Origin: Paludibacteraceae bacterium
Lineage (GTDB): Bacteria > Bacteroidota > Bacteroidia > Bacteroidales > Paludibacteraceae
Length of the DNA: 42,117 nucleotides
Assembly: GCA_017444065.1 (NCBI GenBank)
Contig: JAFSXJ010000101.1
Location: 1-42,117, forward strand
Direction: 5' to 3'
Positions within the stretch are counted from its first letter, which is position 1. Every line of letters begins with the position of its first letter. The position numbers and the translations under genes are program-made. Shown piece after piece: positions 10,001 to 18,053 of the stretch. The notes beneath the pieces are model-generated. The model worked only from the letters and a program-made list of their open reading frames with translations, searched no databases and was not told the origin of the DNA.

Positions 10001-10101
10001 GGGAAGTCCTGCACGACCAGCTCCCTCTGAACTCCCCCAGGTCTTGACCGAAGCAAGGGTAAGAGGTTGTAGCGGTGCGATGTAGATCGCTTCCCTTTTT
10101 T
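10001..10101 (+). ncRNA. ffs: Small bacterial signal recognition particle RNA (4.5S-type)
   Basis: The outer stem is GGGAAG (10001-10006) with CTTCCC (10090-10095), followed at once by six T, giving an RNA of about 100 nt as usual for the small bacterial SRP RNA. Inner stems GCAC/GTGC (10011-10014, 10075-10078) and CCTCT/AGAGG (10024-10028, 10062-10066) lead to the conserved domain IV core: CAGG at 10038-10041 opposite AGCA at 10052-10055, with CCC/GGG flanks. This core binds the M domain of Ffh for co-translational targeting. The ten apical bases between CAGG and AGCA have the usual number but not the usual GGAA tetraloop; they can form UC/GA or a GGU-CUUG-ACC hairpin. Confidence 0.85.
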
Positions 10102-10196
10102 CGTGCCCTTCTGCAGGCTGACTGCCGTTTGCAGTTTCACCCTTGCAGATTCGTGGACTCATGTTGGGGTTCTTGACTAATGGACTAGGGGTTTTC

Positions 10197-11612
10197 CTAG
10201 GGTTTACTCATTCCAAGTATTGTGTATGTCTTGCCGTTTTGGCGGATATACAGGTTGTTCCCTTGCATATATTTGACAGGTCTCGAAGTGACCGACGGAG
10301 TGGTCGTGGTGGAGGTTCTGCCGAGATAGGCGGCGTAGGCGTCGGGAATACCGTAGCCGTACTGGTTGCGGTCGGGATTGCCGTAGCGGTTGGCGGAACG
10401 GATGATACGTTCGCGTATCTGCATGGCGTTCTCGTTCGGCAATGCGGACCATAGTGTGGCAGCCAGACCGGCGATGAGCGGTGTGGCGAAACTTGTGCCG
10501 TTGCCGCGGGTGGTCTTGCCGCTGAGGTTAAGCGTTGTGGCTTGTACACCCGCTGCACATACGTCCGGTTTCACGCGTCCGTCGTATGAAGGACCGTAAC
10601 TGGAGAACGCGCCAATCGTACCGTTGATGTCCACCGCGCCGACTGTCAGTATGGAGTCTGCATCGGCAGGCGTGTTGATCCAGTGCCAGGTATCGTTGCC
10701 CTCGTTACCGGCAGCTACGCACACCAGCATTCCTTTGCGTGCCGCAATGGTGGCTGCACGCGTGGGACGGGTCGTCTGACCGTCCAGACAGCTGTAGTCA
10801 AGCGACCATTCGTCGTTGTCGAACAGGAAGTATCCCAACGACACCGAGAACACGTTCGTGCCAACGGAATCTGCTGCCTCAAGTGCTGCCACGAGGTTGT
10901 CCATTTCTTTCGGTGACTCTTTCTCAGCCTCCTCTGAGCGCATCAGATAGTAGTCTGCCTGCGTGGCTGCACCGCGGTACTCGTCGGTCAGCCCCGAGAT
11001 GAAACCAAGGCAGTACGTTCCGTGAAGACCCGTCTCACCGTAGAAATCGTCACTATCGTCGGTGAAGTCAAAGTGCCCGAGTTCCTGCTTCTGCCGGAAG
11101 TGACTGAGGGTGTTTGCATCGGTGAATCCGCCGTCACATACCGTGATTAATATGCCTTGCCCGTGGTAACCGGCCTCATGCAGGGGCAGCAGGTTATATA
11201 GTGCCAGTTGCCTGTCGGACAGCAGCTCAAGGGGTTGTTGCGGTGCGCGGACATCATCCTCAGCCATCGCGGGCTGTTTGCGCCGTGCGTAGAACGAGCC
11301 GCGTGGCGAATTGTCGCGAGTCATCTCAACGGTTGTTACGAACGGCAGTTGAGCTATTTGCTCTACATCTTTGTCCTCTTCTATCGTGCAGGTTGCGCCG
11401 TTGAACCAGCGCGAGGTATGATGAATGGTGGCTCCGTATCGGCGAAGGCTGTCAAGATAGGTCTTTTCTACCGGGTAGTCCGACTCATCAAGAGGGATGT
11501 GCCACTTCGCGCGCTGCTCGATGGCACGCGGCGAGAGAGCCGGAGCCGACTTGGCTGGCTTGTCCTTGAAACTGACGAAAAAGACGTTAAGCAGTATAAG
11601 CAGTTCAATCAT
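10197..11612 (-). CDS. Subtilisin-like (S8) serine protease with T9SS-like tail
   Basis: A 471-residue product with a short hydrophobic N-terminus (probable signal peptide, 1-15) and a propeptide-like part to about 130. The catalytic domain has Asp160 (ITVCDGG), His197 (GLHGTY) and Ser374 (NGTSFATP), plus the oxyanion-region AAGNEGND near 300. The last 26 residues (VKYMQGNNLYIRQNGKTYT, then ILGMSKP) resemble the tail of the protein encoded at 7082-8389 and fit a short type IX sorting signal, so secretion to the surface is likely. It starts 1 bp after the methyltransferase stop and is probably translated from the same mRNA. No clear terminator follows; a weak CTAGG/CCTAG hairpin overlaps the stop codon. 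Confidence 0.92.
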   Translation of the reverse strand: MIELLILLNVFFVSFKDKPAKSAPALSPRAIEQRAKWHIPLDESDYPVEKTYLDSLRRYGATIHHTSRWFNGATCTIEEDKDVEQIAQLPFVTTVEMTRDNSPRGSFYARRKQPAMAEDDVRAPQQPLELLSDRQLALYNLLPLHEAGYHGQGILITVCDGGFTDANTLSHFRQKQELGHFDFTDDSDDFYGETGLHGTYCLGFISGLTDEYRGAATQADYYLMRSEEAEKESPKEMDNLVAALEAADSVGTNVFSVSLGYFLFDNDEWSLDYSCLDGQTTRPTRAATIAARKGMLVCVAAGNEGNDTWHWINTPADADSILTVGAVDINGTIGAFSSYGPSYDGRVKPDVCAAGVQATTLNLSGKTTRGNGTSFATPLIAGLAATLWSALPNENAMQIRERIIRSANRYGNPDRNQYGYGIPDAYAAYLGRTSTTTTPSVTSRPVKYMQGNNLYIRQNGKTYTILGMSKP

Positions 11613-11613
11613 G

Positions 11614-13059
11614 TTAGCGGTGGTTAAGCAGTACTACATTTTCCACATGTTGGGTGTGCGGGAACATATCCACGGGTTGCACCTTGGCTACCGCATACAG
11701 GTGGTCCAGCATAGCCAGGTCGCGTGCCTGCGTGGCAGGATTGCAACTGACATATACAATCCGTTTCGGTTCGGCACGCAGGATAGTGGCAATCACATCC
11801 TCGTGCATACCTGCACGCGGAGGGTCGGTGATGATTACGTCCGGCCGTCCGTGCTCGCGGATAAACGTATCGTTGAGGATGTCCTTCATGTCACCGGCAA
11901 AGAACAATGTGTTCGTTATACCGTTGATTTGCGAGTTGACCTTCGCATCCTCGATAGCCTCGGGCACATATTCGATACCTATGACCTGTCGTGCCTGCCG
12001 TGCCACGAAGTTCGCAATGGTGCCCGTGCCTGTGTATAGGTCATATACCAGTTCGTTGCCTGTCAGGGCGGCAAACTCACGGGCAACCTTGTACAGTTCG
12101 TACGCCTGCTCGGTGTTCGTCTGGTAGAACGATTTAGGCCCGACCTTGAACTGCAAGCCCTCCATCTCTTCGATAATGTGGTCCTGCCCGAAGAAGACGT
12201 TAATCTGCTGGTCGGCAATCGTGTCGTTCATCTTCAGGTTCTCGACGTAGAGCAGGCTGATTATCTCCGGGAACTTTGCATGCAGGTATTCCAGCAGGCT
12301 GAACGCTGCAGGCTGATTGCTGATGACTTCTCCAAAACTGACGATGAGCATCAGTTCACCCCTGTGGTTCGTGCGCAGGATGAGTGTGCGCAGCAGACCT
12401 TGGTGCGTGTGCTCGTTGTAGAACGTCAGTCCGTGCTCGCGCGCAAACCGGCGAACACCGTTGCGGATGCGGTTGTTGATGTCCGGCATCAGGCGGCAGT
12501 CCTCAATGTCCAGCACCTTGTCGAAGCAGTTCGGTATATGGAATCCGATACCGTACGCGGTATCGATGTTCTCCAGCCCGCCTGCGGCATGAATAGCGTC
12601 CCACGACAGCCACTTCCTGTCTGCGGCGGAGAACTCCAGTTTGTTGCGGTACTCGTATATATGTTTGCTGCCGAGTATGGGAGAAATCTCCGGCAAGGCA
12701 ATCTTGCCGATACGCGTGAGGTTGTCCACTACCTGTTGCTGCTTGTAGCGCAGTTGCTCCTCGTAGGGCAGTATCTGCCACTTGCAGCCGCCGCATTCGC
12801 CGTAGTGAGGACACGCAGGCTCGGTGCGTACGGGTGAATATTGCACAATGCGCTCCACACGAGCCTCCATGAACGAGTGTTTCTTCTTCGTCACCTGCAA
12901 GTCAACTACATCGCCCGGCACGCAGTACGGCACGAAGCAGACAATGTCACTCAATCCGCCTGTGCCGTCAGGCATCGGCACGCGGCAGATGGCTTTGCCC
13001 TCCGCACCTATGCCGGTGATGGTCACGGACGGAAGCAACGGCAAGTTCTTTTTCTTCAT
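11614..13059 (-). CDS. rlmD: 23S rRNA (uracil-5-)-methyltransferase, RlmD/RumA family
   Basis: The 481-residue protein starts with a TRAM-type RNA-binding domain (about 10-75). A 4Fe-4S cysteine cluster follows (Cys83, Cys89, Cys92 in CPHYGECGGC, with a later Cys). The SAM-binding site is YDLYTGTGTIANF, then come ITDPPRAGM and the catalytic-cysteine motif YVSCNP. The family methylates C5 of a uridine in 23S rRNA using S-adenosylmethionine. RlmD versus the close paralogue RlmCD cannot be settled by eye. The gene lies between the golvesin/amidase gene (33 bp upstream) and the protease (1 bp downstream) on the same strand. Confidence 0.9.
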   Translation of the reverse strand: MKKKNLPLLPSVTITGIGAEGKAICRVPMPDGTGGLSDIVCFVPYCVPGDVVDLQVTKKKHSFMEARVERIVQYSPVRTEPACPHYGECGGCKWQILPYEEQLRYKQQQVVDNLTRIGKIALPEISPILGSKHIYEYRNKLEFSAADRKWLSWDAIHAAGGLENIDTAYGIGFHIPNCFDKVLDIEDCRLMPDINNRIRNGVRRFAREHGLTFYNEHTHQGLLRTLILRTNHRGELMLIVSFGEVISNQPAAFSLLEYLHAKFPEIISLLYVENLKMNDTIADQQINVFFGQDHIIEEMEGLQFKVGPKSFYQTNTEQAYELYKVAREFAALTGNELVYDLYTGTGTIANFVARQARQVIGIEYVPEAIEDAKVNSQINGITNTLFFAGDMKDILNDTFIREHGRPDVIITDPPRAGMHEDVIATILRAEPKRIVYVSCNPATQARDLAMLDHLYAVAKVQPVDMFPHTQHVENVVLLNHR

Positions 13060-13070
13060 ATCATCGAAAT

Positions 13071-13107
13071 ATCAATTATCAACTATCAATTGTCAATTGT
13101 CAATCAA
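13071..13107. repeat. Stutter repeat of ATCAATTGTCA words
   Basis: The words ATCAATT, ATCAACT, ATCAATTGTCAATTGTCAAT follow one another with a period of 7-9 bp. The array spans the gap between rlmD and the upstream gene and supplies the last codons of that gene (LIDN plus stop). The same words recur in the opposite orientation at 37029-37062. Confidence 0.75.
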
Positions 13108-15840
13108 GTAGTGTACACAGTTGCGGTACAGTGCTCCGAAGTCCTCTACGCTCTCCATGATGAACGACAGAGCAATCAGTTTGCAGTCGCCCTTGTACGC
13201 AACACCGGCCGCCATGCCGCTGTCGGTGTAGTTGCCTATCGCCACTGAACCGCGTACGGGCAGTATGCCTTGTGCGTTCTCGCAGCAGATGATGTCGGGA
13301 TTAGGTTGCGTCACGAGTCGCACGAGTTGTACCGGCCATGCTGCACGGTTCAGCAGGATTGTTCCGTTGCGTGTGGCGTGGTCGCCGCGGTAGGTGTAGC
13401 GCAGTATCTGCCGCGTGAATGCCGTGTCGCGTACTGCTGCGGCTTCGCTGCTGATGTACATGCCCGACATCAGGATACTTCCGCCTTGCTGTGAATATCC
13501 GACGAGCGCGGCACGCAGCTGGGCTGGGAATGCCTCGTAAATCGTGTCAGGGGTATCAGCCATGCACGGCTGATGGATTGTCGTACACTGCTTGCCGCAG
13601 ATGAGGTCCACCAGATCGTAGCCGCTGAATGCCATTGAGTCGCTGATGGCAGATGTTGAGGCACTACAGTATGAGTATCCTAATTCGCTCAATACGCGCC
13701 CGTGCATGACAGGATAGTCGTGGGTGTTGCCGGCAGTGGGAACGAACTGCTGGTCGGCATACGAAGAACCCCAGCCGCAGTTGTCGTCCGACTGCCATTG
13801 GCTGCTGCGCAAGTAGTCATACTGTTCACCCGTGAACGAGATGTCCTTGCCGTCGGCTACCGCATAACTCTGCGGATTGATGCCGGCGTACAGGCTGTCG
13901 GCAAAGAACGTCGGGGCAGCTATGCGCGAGAAGTTGTTCACGATCATTGCTGTGCCTTTCGCTTGTGGCGCAATATATGCGCAGAGCGTCTCAGAAGGCA
14001 TACTCACGCCGCCTTTGTTCCCTGCCGCCACACGGAAGTCGTACCGTATGCCGCTGTCAGCCGCGAAGGCGTAACGTGTGTCCTGTACGCGTGTGCCGTC
14101 ATCCCAGTCACCGGCGATGGACTGACCGTTGGCAATGCGCGTGCGACGCGTATAAACGACGAAGTACTGCGCTTCGGCGGTCGGCTCAAGCGGGTCGTCA
14201 GTGGGGAGCCAACGCAGGATGATACTGTCTTGTTTCTGTTCACTTTCACCCCTATGGAGTGAAACACCGAAAGCCTGAACGGGCAGCGGTTGCACCACGT
14301 ACTTCTCGCCGCGAGCCGTAGCCAGGTACTTGAGCATGCCTTTGTAGATGGCGCGCGAGATAGTGAACTTCACCTTCGGGTCCAGACCGTAACGCATGTC
14401 GTTCATGTTCTGGTGCGACAGCAGTTCAAGCAGGAACGAGGGCACACGTGGCTGACGTGCCTCGGCATATCCGGTGTTCTTGAGTGAGCGGCGAGTCCAG
14501 AGTGGTGTGTGCAACGCACGCATGTCTTCCACTATCTGTGTCTGCACATAATCACCCAGATACCGGCAGTGCAGTCGTGAGTCACCCAACGGCAAGGTCT
14601 TGCTGTTGTTATCATCCTTGTAGTAGTAGATGAGCAGCGTGCCTACTATCGAATCGCCCTGACGTACTCCGGCATCGGAGTGGAACGCCATACTCAGGTC
14701 AATGGGGATATTCAGTCCTTCCTCCTTGGGCGCGAGTTGCGAACCGCCGAGCAGGTAGTTCACCCATTGCCCGCGACACGCATAATCGTTGGTGTAGGTG
14801 TTCTCGCCTTGGGTATAGTCGAGGATGGAGTCAGGGATGTTCGCAAATCGCAAGTACTCGGATGCACCTACCACCCAGCGGGGGACACCGGCGGTGGTAT
14901 CGATGCCTCCGCCCAGACGGACTGCCGATACATACTGCTTGGAGCTGTGTATGCGGATGCGTGCCGGTTGCTGTGGCGAAAATGCATGCTTGCCTATATA
15001 TACCCATGTGCCGGCACCCATTTGCATGTTCAGCGTATAGGTCGTTGTCTGGTCCTTATGCTCTATCTCGCACTTTGTCCGGCTGGCGGCGTTCGGGTTG
15101 CAATGGTAGCGGATATAGATGCCATACTCGCCCTCTTCCGGCACTATTGCCTCAGCAACGGTTTTGCCGTCCTCTTCACGCATGTCAGCGTTGTCAATAA
15201 TCACCATCTCGGTCTGTGTATCCCGTTCGCGCGGCTGCATCACCACGGCTCCGGCGTTCTCAAGCATCGGCACGAGATAGGGCATCGTATAGGACGATGT
15301 GTACAGATCCTCGACAGTGGTCCATAGCCGTGCTCTTTGCCATAGCCAGCGGTCCAGCTGCTTGTTGTAGTACCAGCCGTGACTGCCCCATAGGGCTATA
15401 TGCTTGCCGTCAAGTCCGTTCGGGCTCTTGTAGGGTAGGTCGGTGTTCTTCACCAGGGGGGCAACGGCGTTATGTACCTGCATGCGTCCGACGCTACGGT
15501 AACGCATGGGTATAAGTTCGCCCAGTTCGTACCCGTCGCTATAAATCTGAATGGAGCCGGTGGTGTTGCCGAACACGAGTTGGCTCACACGCCTTCGTAA
15601 GTCCTGCAATTCGGAGGGCGAGAGGCTCAGTCCGCTCAGCACCTTGTCGGTATAGACGTTTGCGGTATTACCGCGCGTGCGGACACGTTTGACGGTTACC
15701 TTGCCTACTTGGGCGTGCCGGTTGGCGTACGCGGTCAGACTGTCACCGAGAGCACTCATAGGAATCGCCGAAACCGTGACGCTGATACTAATTAATAGCA
15801 AAAATGTAACAATACGGCTCGGATGAGAGAAAATATTCAT
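13093..15840 (-). CDS. Golvesin/amidase-type secreted protein ('xanthan lyase'-like)
   Basis: The ATG at 15838-15840 is chosen because it opens a good signal peptide (residues 1-25, ending SVTVSA), giving 915 residues. An in-frame start 75 bp upstream would put a non-signal leader in front and would overlap the promoter. A golvesin-C-like sugar-binding segment lies near 205-305. An amidase_3-like segment follows near 395-515, with the FHSDAG histidine and the PSFLLELLSHQN glutamate, and a fibronectin III-like domain near 535-640. Bacteroidales genomes carry this family, often named xanthan lyase; a peptidoglycan amidase or glycan-processing role at the envelope is inference. It is the first gene of a leftward operon with rlmD and the protease. 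Its C-terminus is written by a stutter repeat. Confidence 0.78.
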   Translation of the reverse strand: MNIFSHPSRIVTFLLLISISVTVSAIPMSALGDSLTAYANRHAQVGKVTVKRVRTRGNTANVYTDKVLSGLSLSPSELQDLRRRVSQLVFGNTTGSIQIYSDGYELGELIPMRYRSVGRMQVHNAVAPLVKNTDLPYKSPNGLDGKHIALWGSHGWYYNKQLDRWLWQRARLWTTVEDLYTSSYTMPYLVPMLENAGAVVMQPRERDTQTEMVIIDNADMREEDGKTVAEAIVPEEGEYGIYIRYHCNPNAASRTKCEIEHKDQTTTYTLNMQMGAGTWVYIGKHAFSPQQPARIRIHSSKQYVSAVRLGGGIDTTAGVPRWVVGASEYLRFANIPDSILDYTQGENTYTNDYACRGQWVNYLLGGSQLAPKEEGLNIPIDLSMAFHSDAGVRQGDSIVGTLLIYYYKDDNNSKTLPLGDSRLHCRYLGDYVQTQIVEDMRALHTPLWTRRSLKNTGYAEARQPRVPSFLLELLSHQNMNDMRYGLDPKVKFTISRAIYKGMLKYLATARGEKYVVQPLPVQAFGVSLHRGESEQKQDSIILRWLPTDDPLEPTAEAQYFVVYTRRTRIANGQSIAGDWDDGTRVQDTRYAFAADSGIRYDFRVAAGNKGGVSMPSETLCAYIAPQAKGTAMIVNNFSRIAAPTFFADSLYAGINPQSYAVADGKDISFTGEQYDYLRSSQWQSDDNCGWGSSYADQQFVPTAGNTHDYPVMHGRVLSELGYSYCSASTSAISDSMAFSGYDLVDLICGKQCTTIHQPCMADTPDTIYEAFPAQLRAALVGYSQQGGSILMSGMYISSEAAAVRDTAFTRQILRYTYRGDHATRNGTILLNRAAWPVQLVRLVTQPNPDIICCENAQGILPVRGSVAIGNYTDSGMAAGVAYKGDCKLIALSFIMESVEDFGALYRNCVHYLIDN

Positions 15841-15912
15841 ATTTGTAGTATATTTTAGCATATTTTGGCCTGATTTTTGCACGAAAATAGATAAAGGAGT
15901 CATTTCCGCGTA

Positions 15913-15944
15913 CAAAAGTACAAAAAAATTTTGGAATAATCAAA
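15913..15944 (-). promoter_or_regulatory. Leftward promoter of the golvesin/amidase-rlmD-protease operon
   Basis: Read on the minus strand, TTTG (15944-15941), a 20-bp spacer and TACTTTTG (15920-15913) match the Bacteroidetes consensus. Transcription would start near 15906, leaving a leader of about 65 nt before the ATG at 15840. It interleaves with the rightward promoter at 15930-15961. Confidence 0.8.
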
Positions 15945-15961
15945 TATTTTTTGTAACTTTG
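15930..15961 (+). promoter_or_regulatory. Rightward promoter of the cdd operon
   Basis: TTTG at 15930-15933, a 20-bp spacer and TAACTTTG at 15954-15961 match the Bacteroidetes consensus. The expected start is about 15968, a short leader before the cytidine deaminase ATG at 15993. Its -33 element lies between the -33 and -7 elements of the leftward promoter. Confidence 0.82.
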
Positions 15962-15992
15962 CAGGCTCAATTATCAAAAACAGGTATTTATC

Positions 15993-16490
15993 ATGAACGA
16001 ATTCACGATTGATACGCGTATTCGCAGTTATTCCTGGGATGAACTGTCCGAATCCGACAAGCAGTTGCTTGAAGTGGCAAAGCGCAAGACCCGGGATTCA
16101 TATTCTCCTTATTCACATTTCTGTGTGGGTGCTGCTGCTCGCCTTGCAGACGGAACGATTGTAGGCGGCAGCAATCAGGAGAACGCCGCTTACCCGAGCG
16201 GTCTGTGTGCCGAGCGTACTGTGTTGTTTGCTGCAGGTGCACAGTATCCCGCTCAGCCGGTGCAGACGCTGGCGATTGCCGCGTTTACCGACGGCCATTT
16301 TACTGAGGACCCTGTCTCTCCCTGCGGCGCATGCAGGCAGGTGATGCTTGAGACGGAGCATCGCTATCATCAGCCTATGCGCGTGCTGTTGTTCGGCGCC
16401 AACCATGTCTATGAGTTCAACAGCGCCGAAAGTCTGCTGCCGTTCAGTTTTATTAGCGATGACTTGAAAGGAGGAGTGCGCGAACGCTGA
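15993..16490 (+). CDS. cdd: Cytidine deaminase
   Basis: A 165-residue cytosolic enzyme with the zinc and catalytic motifs of the family: CAERT (Zn Cys and catalytic Glu) near residue 71 and PCGACRQ with two further Zn cysteines near 110. The substrate-binding FCVGAA segment is near 46. It hydrolyses cytidine and deoxycytidine to the uridine forms in pyrimidine salvage. Homotetrameric members have this motif order; the length is slightly above the usual 130-150 because of an N-terminal extension. It has its own promoter 32 bp upstream, and its stop overlaps the next start by 1 bp. Confidence 0.93.
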   Translation: MNEFTIDTRIRSYSWDELSESDKQLLEVAKRKTRDSYSPYSHFCVGAAARLADGTIVGGSNQENAAYPSGLCAERTVLFAAGAQYPAQPVQTLAIAAFTDGHFTEDPVSPCGACRQVMLETEHRYHQPMRVLLFGANHVYEFNSAESLLPFSFISDDLKGGVRER

Positions 16491-18007
16491 TGTTACGGTC
16501 ACCTGTAAAACGTTTGGATGTGTACATGCTGAGGAATTTCCTCGGCTTGTTCGTGCTTACGCTGGTGATTTGTATTTTTATCCTGCTCATGCAGTTTGTC
16601 TGGCTGCATGTGCGCGACCTGGTCGGCAAAGGTGTGGGGCTGAGCGTGCTGGCGGAGTTCTTTGTCTATGCCATAGCTTCGGTTGTGCCGTTGGCGCTAC
16701 CCTTGGCAGTGCTGCTCTCGTCACTCATGACGTTCGGCAACCTCGGCGAACAGGTCGAACTCACAGCCATGAAGGCGGCTGGTATCTCACTGTTCCGTAT
16801 AATGCGTCCGCTCGTCGTGGCGGTCATGGTCATATGCGCAGGCGCGTTCTATTTCTCGAACAATATATTGCCCGTCTCGCAGGTCAAGCTGTGGACGCTC
16901 ATTTTCTCGCTCAGGCAGAAATCTCCCGAACTGGATATACCTGAGGGCGAGTTCTACGACGGTATTCAGGGCTTTCACATGTACGTCCGCCACAAGGACC
17001 CTCGGCGTGGCATGCTTTACGACATGATAATCTATGATTACACCAAGGGTTTCCGTGATGCCAAAGTCATGCTTGCTGACAGCGGTAAGATTGTCACTTC
17101 CGATGACAAGCACTATCTGATGCTGCACCTCTATTGCGGCGAGAGTTTTGAGAACCTCGACCGAAAGCAGCAGCGTGCCACAGGCACGACGAAGAATATC
17201 CCGTACCGACGCGAGCAGTTTGCAGAGAAGCAGATTCTGATTGATTTCGACTCCGACCTCAACCGCTTTGACGAGAGCGTGCTGGCTGACCAGCATGTGA
17301 GCAAGAACACACGCCAGCTGCTGCAGTCCATCGACTCCGTGAACGCGCTGAGTGTAGAGAAAGGTGACGAACAGAGCAGGCAGATGCTTGAGTCGCGGTA
17401 CCTCGGGCGCGAACGGCATACGGCGGAAAAGCAGGAAGAACTGACTGCCAGACACGAGCGGACAGTGGCGCAGGCTAAGGCGCAGGGAGTTGACTGGCAC
17501 AGGCAGTATAATCCCGACTCGCTGTTTGCATCGTTCACCGAGACCCAGAAGGAAAAAGTGCTGTCCGTGGCTCTCGAGCGTGCTCGTGCGCAAAGTGACC
17601 AGATTGATTATAATGCCGTCGTGCTGGATGACTACCAGCGCTATATCCGCCGTCATGAGGTTGAGCTGCACCGCAAGTTCACGCTCGCTTTCGCCTGCCT
17701 GATCTTCTTTTTTATCGGTGCACCCTTTGGTGCTATCATCCGCAAGGGTGGCTTGGGCATGCCTGTGGTGGTGTCTGTGGTGATGTTTATCATCTATTAC
17801 ATTATTGACAACACGGGCTACAAGATGGCACGCGAAGCGTTGTGGCCGGCTTGGGCGGGCATGTGGCTCAGCTCGTTCGTGTTGTTGCCGATAGGCGTGT
17901 TCCTTACCTACAAGGCCGCTACCGACAGTGCGCTGTTCAACCCCGAGGCATGGGTAAAACTGCTTGAGCCCATCAAGCGAAAACTCAAACTAAATGCTGA
18001 TAACTGA
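16490..18007 (+). CDS. LptF/LptG-family (YjgP/YjgQ) LPS export permease
   Basis: A 505-residue protein. Three membrane segments lie near residues 13-38, 58-83 and 100-125. A large soluble region follows at about 130-390, and a second group of membrane segments at about 395-480. This is the LptF/G arrangement in which a periplasmic jellyroll is inserted between two membrane halves. The protein takes LPS from the inner membrane with LptB. It is longer than proteobacterial members (about 360) owing to a charged, probably coiled-coil section near 250-370, rich in Arg, Glu and Gln. It overlaps cdd by one base. The last residues (NADN) come from a stutter repeat. Confidence 0.87.
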   Translation: MLRSPVKRLDVYMLRNFLGLFVLTLVICIFILLMQFVWLHVRDLVGKGVGLSVLAEFFVYAIASVVPLALPLAVLLSSLMTFGNLGEQVELTAMKAAGISLFRIMRPLVVAVMVICAGAFYFSNNILPVSQVKLWTLIFSLRQKSPELDIPEGEFYDGIQGFHMYVRHKDPRRGMLYDMIIYDYTKGFRDAKVMLADSGKIVTSDDKHYLMLHLYCGESFENLDRKQQRATGTTKNIPYRREQFAEKQILIDFDSDLNRFDESVLADQHVSKNTRQLLQSIDSVNALSVEKGDEQSRQMLESRYLGRERHTAEKQEELTARHERTVAQAKAQGVDWHRQYNPDSLFASFTETQKEKVLSVALERARAQSDQIDYNAVVLDDYQRYIRRHEVELHRKFTLAFACLIFFFIGAPFGAIIRKGGLGMPVVVSVVMFIIYYIIDNTGYKMAREALWPAWAGMWLSSFVLLPIGVFLTYKAATDSALFNPEAWVKLLEPIKRKLKLNADN

Positions 18008-18049
18008 TAACTGTCAATAACATTAAACACTCAACTCTCAACTCTAAAC
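17996..18049. repeat. Stutter repeat of GATAACT and CAACTCT words
   Basis: TGATAACTGATAACTGTCAA is followed by ACACTCAACTCTCAACTCTA, both with a period near 7-8 bp. The array encodes the end of the LptF/G-like protein and fills the gap to ribBA. The word GATAACTG recurs in reverse at 37052-37062. Confidence 0.7.
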
Positions 18050-18053
18050 GAAC

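Noticed and set aside
10185-10200. CTAGG/CCTAG hairpin as terminator of the protease gene
   Set aside because: Five pairs only, no T run on the minus strand, and it overlaps the stop codon.
16787-17671. Long antisense open frame opposite the LptF/G gene
   Set aside because: No recognisable motif or start context; it is a shadow of the permease codons.
18008-18053. FMN riboswitch before ribBA
   Set aside because: The gap is only 46 bp of stutter repeat; the conserved FMN aptamer does not fit and is not seen.
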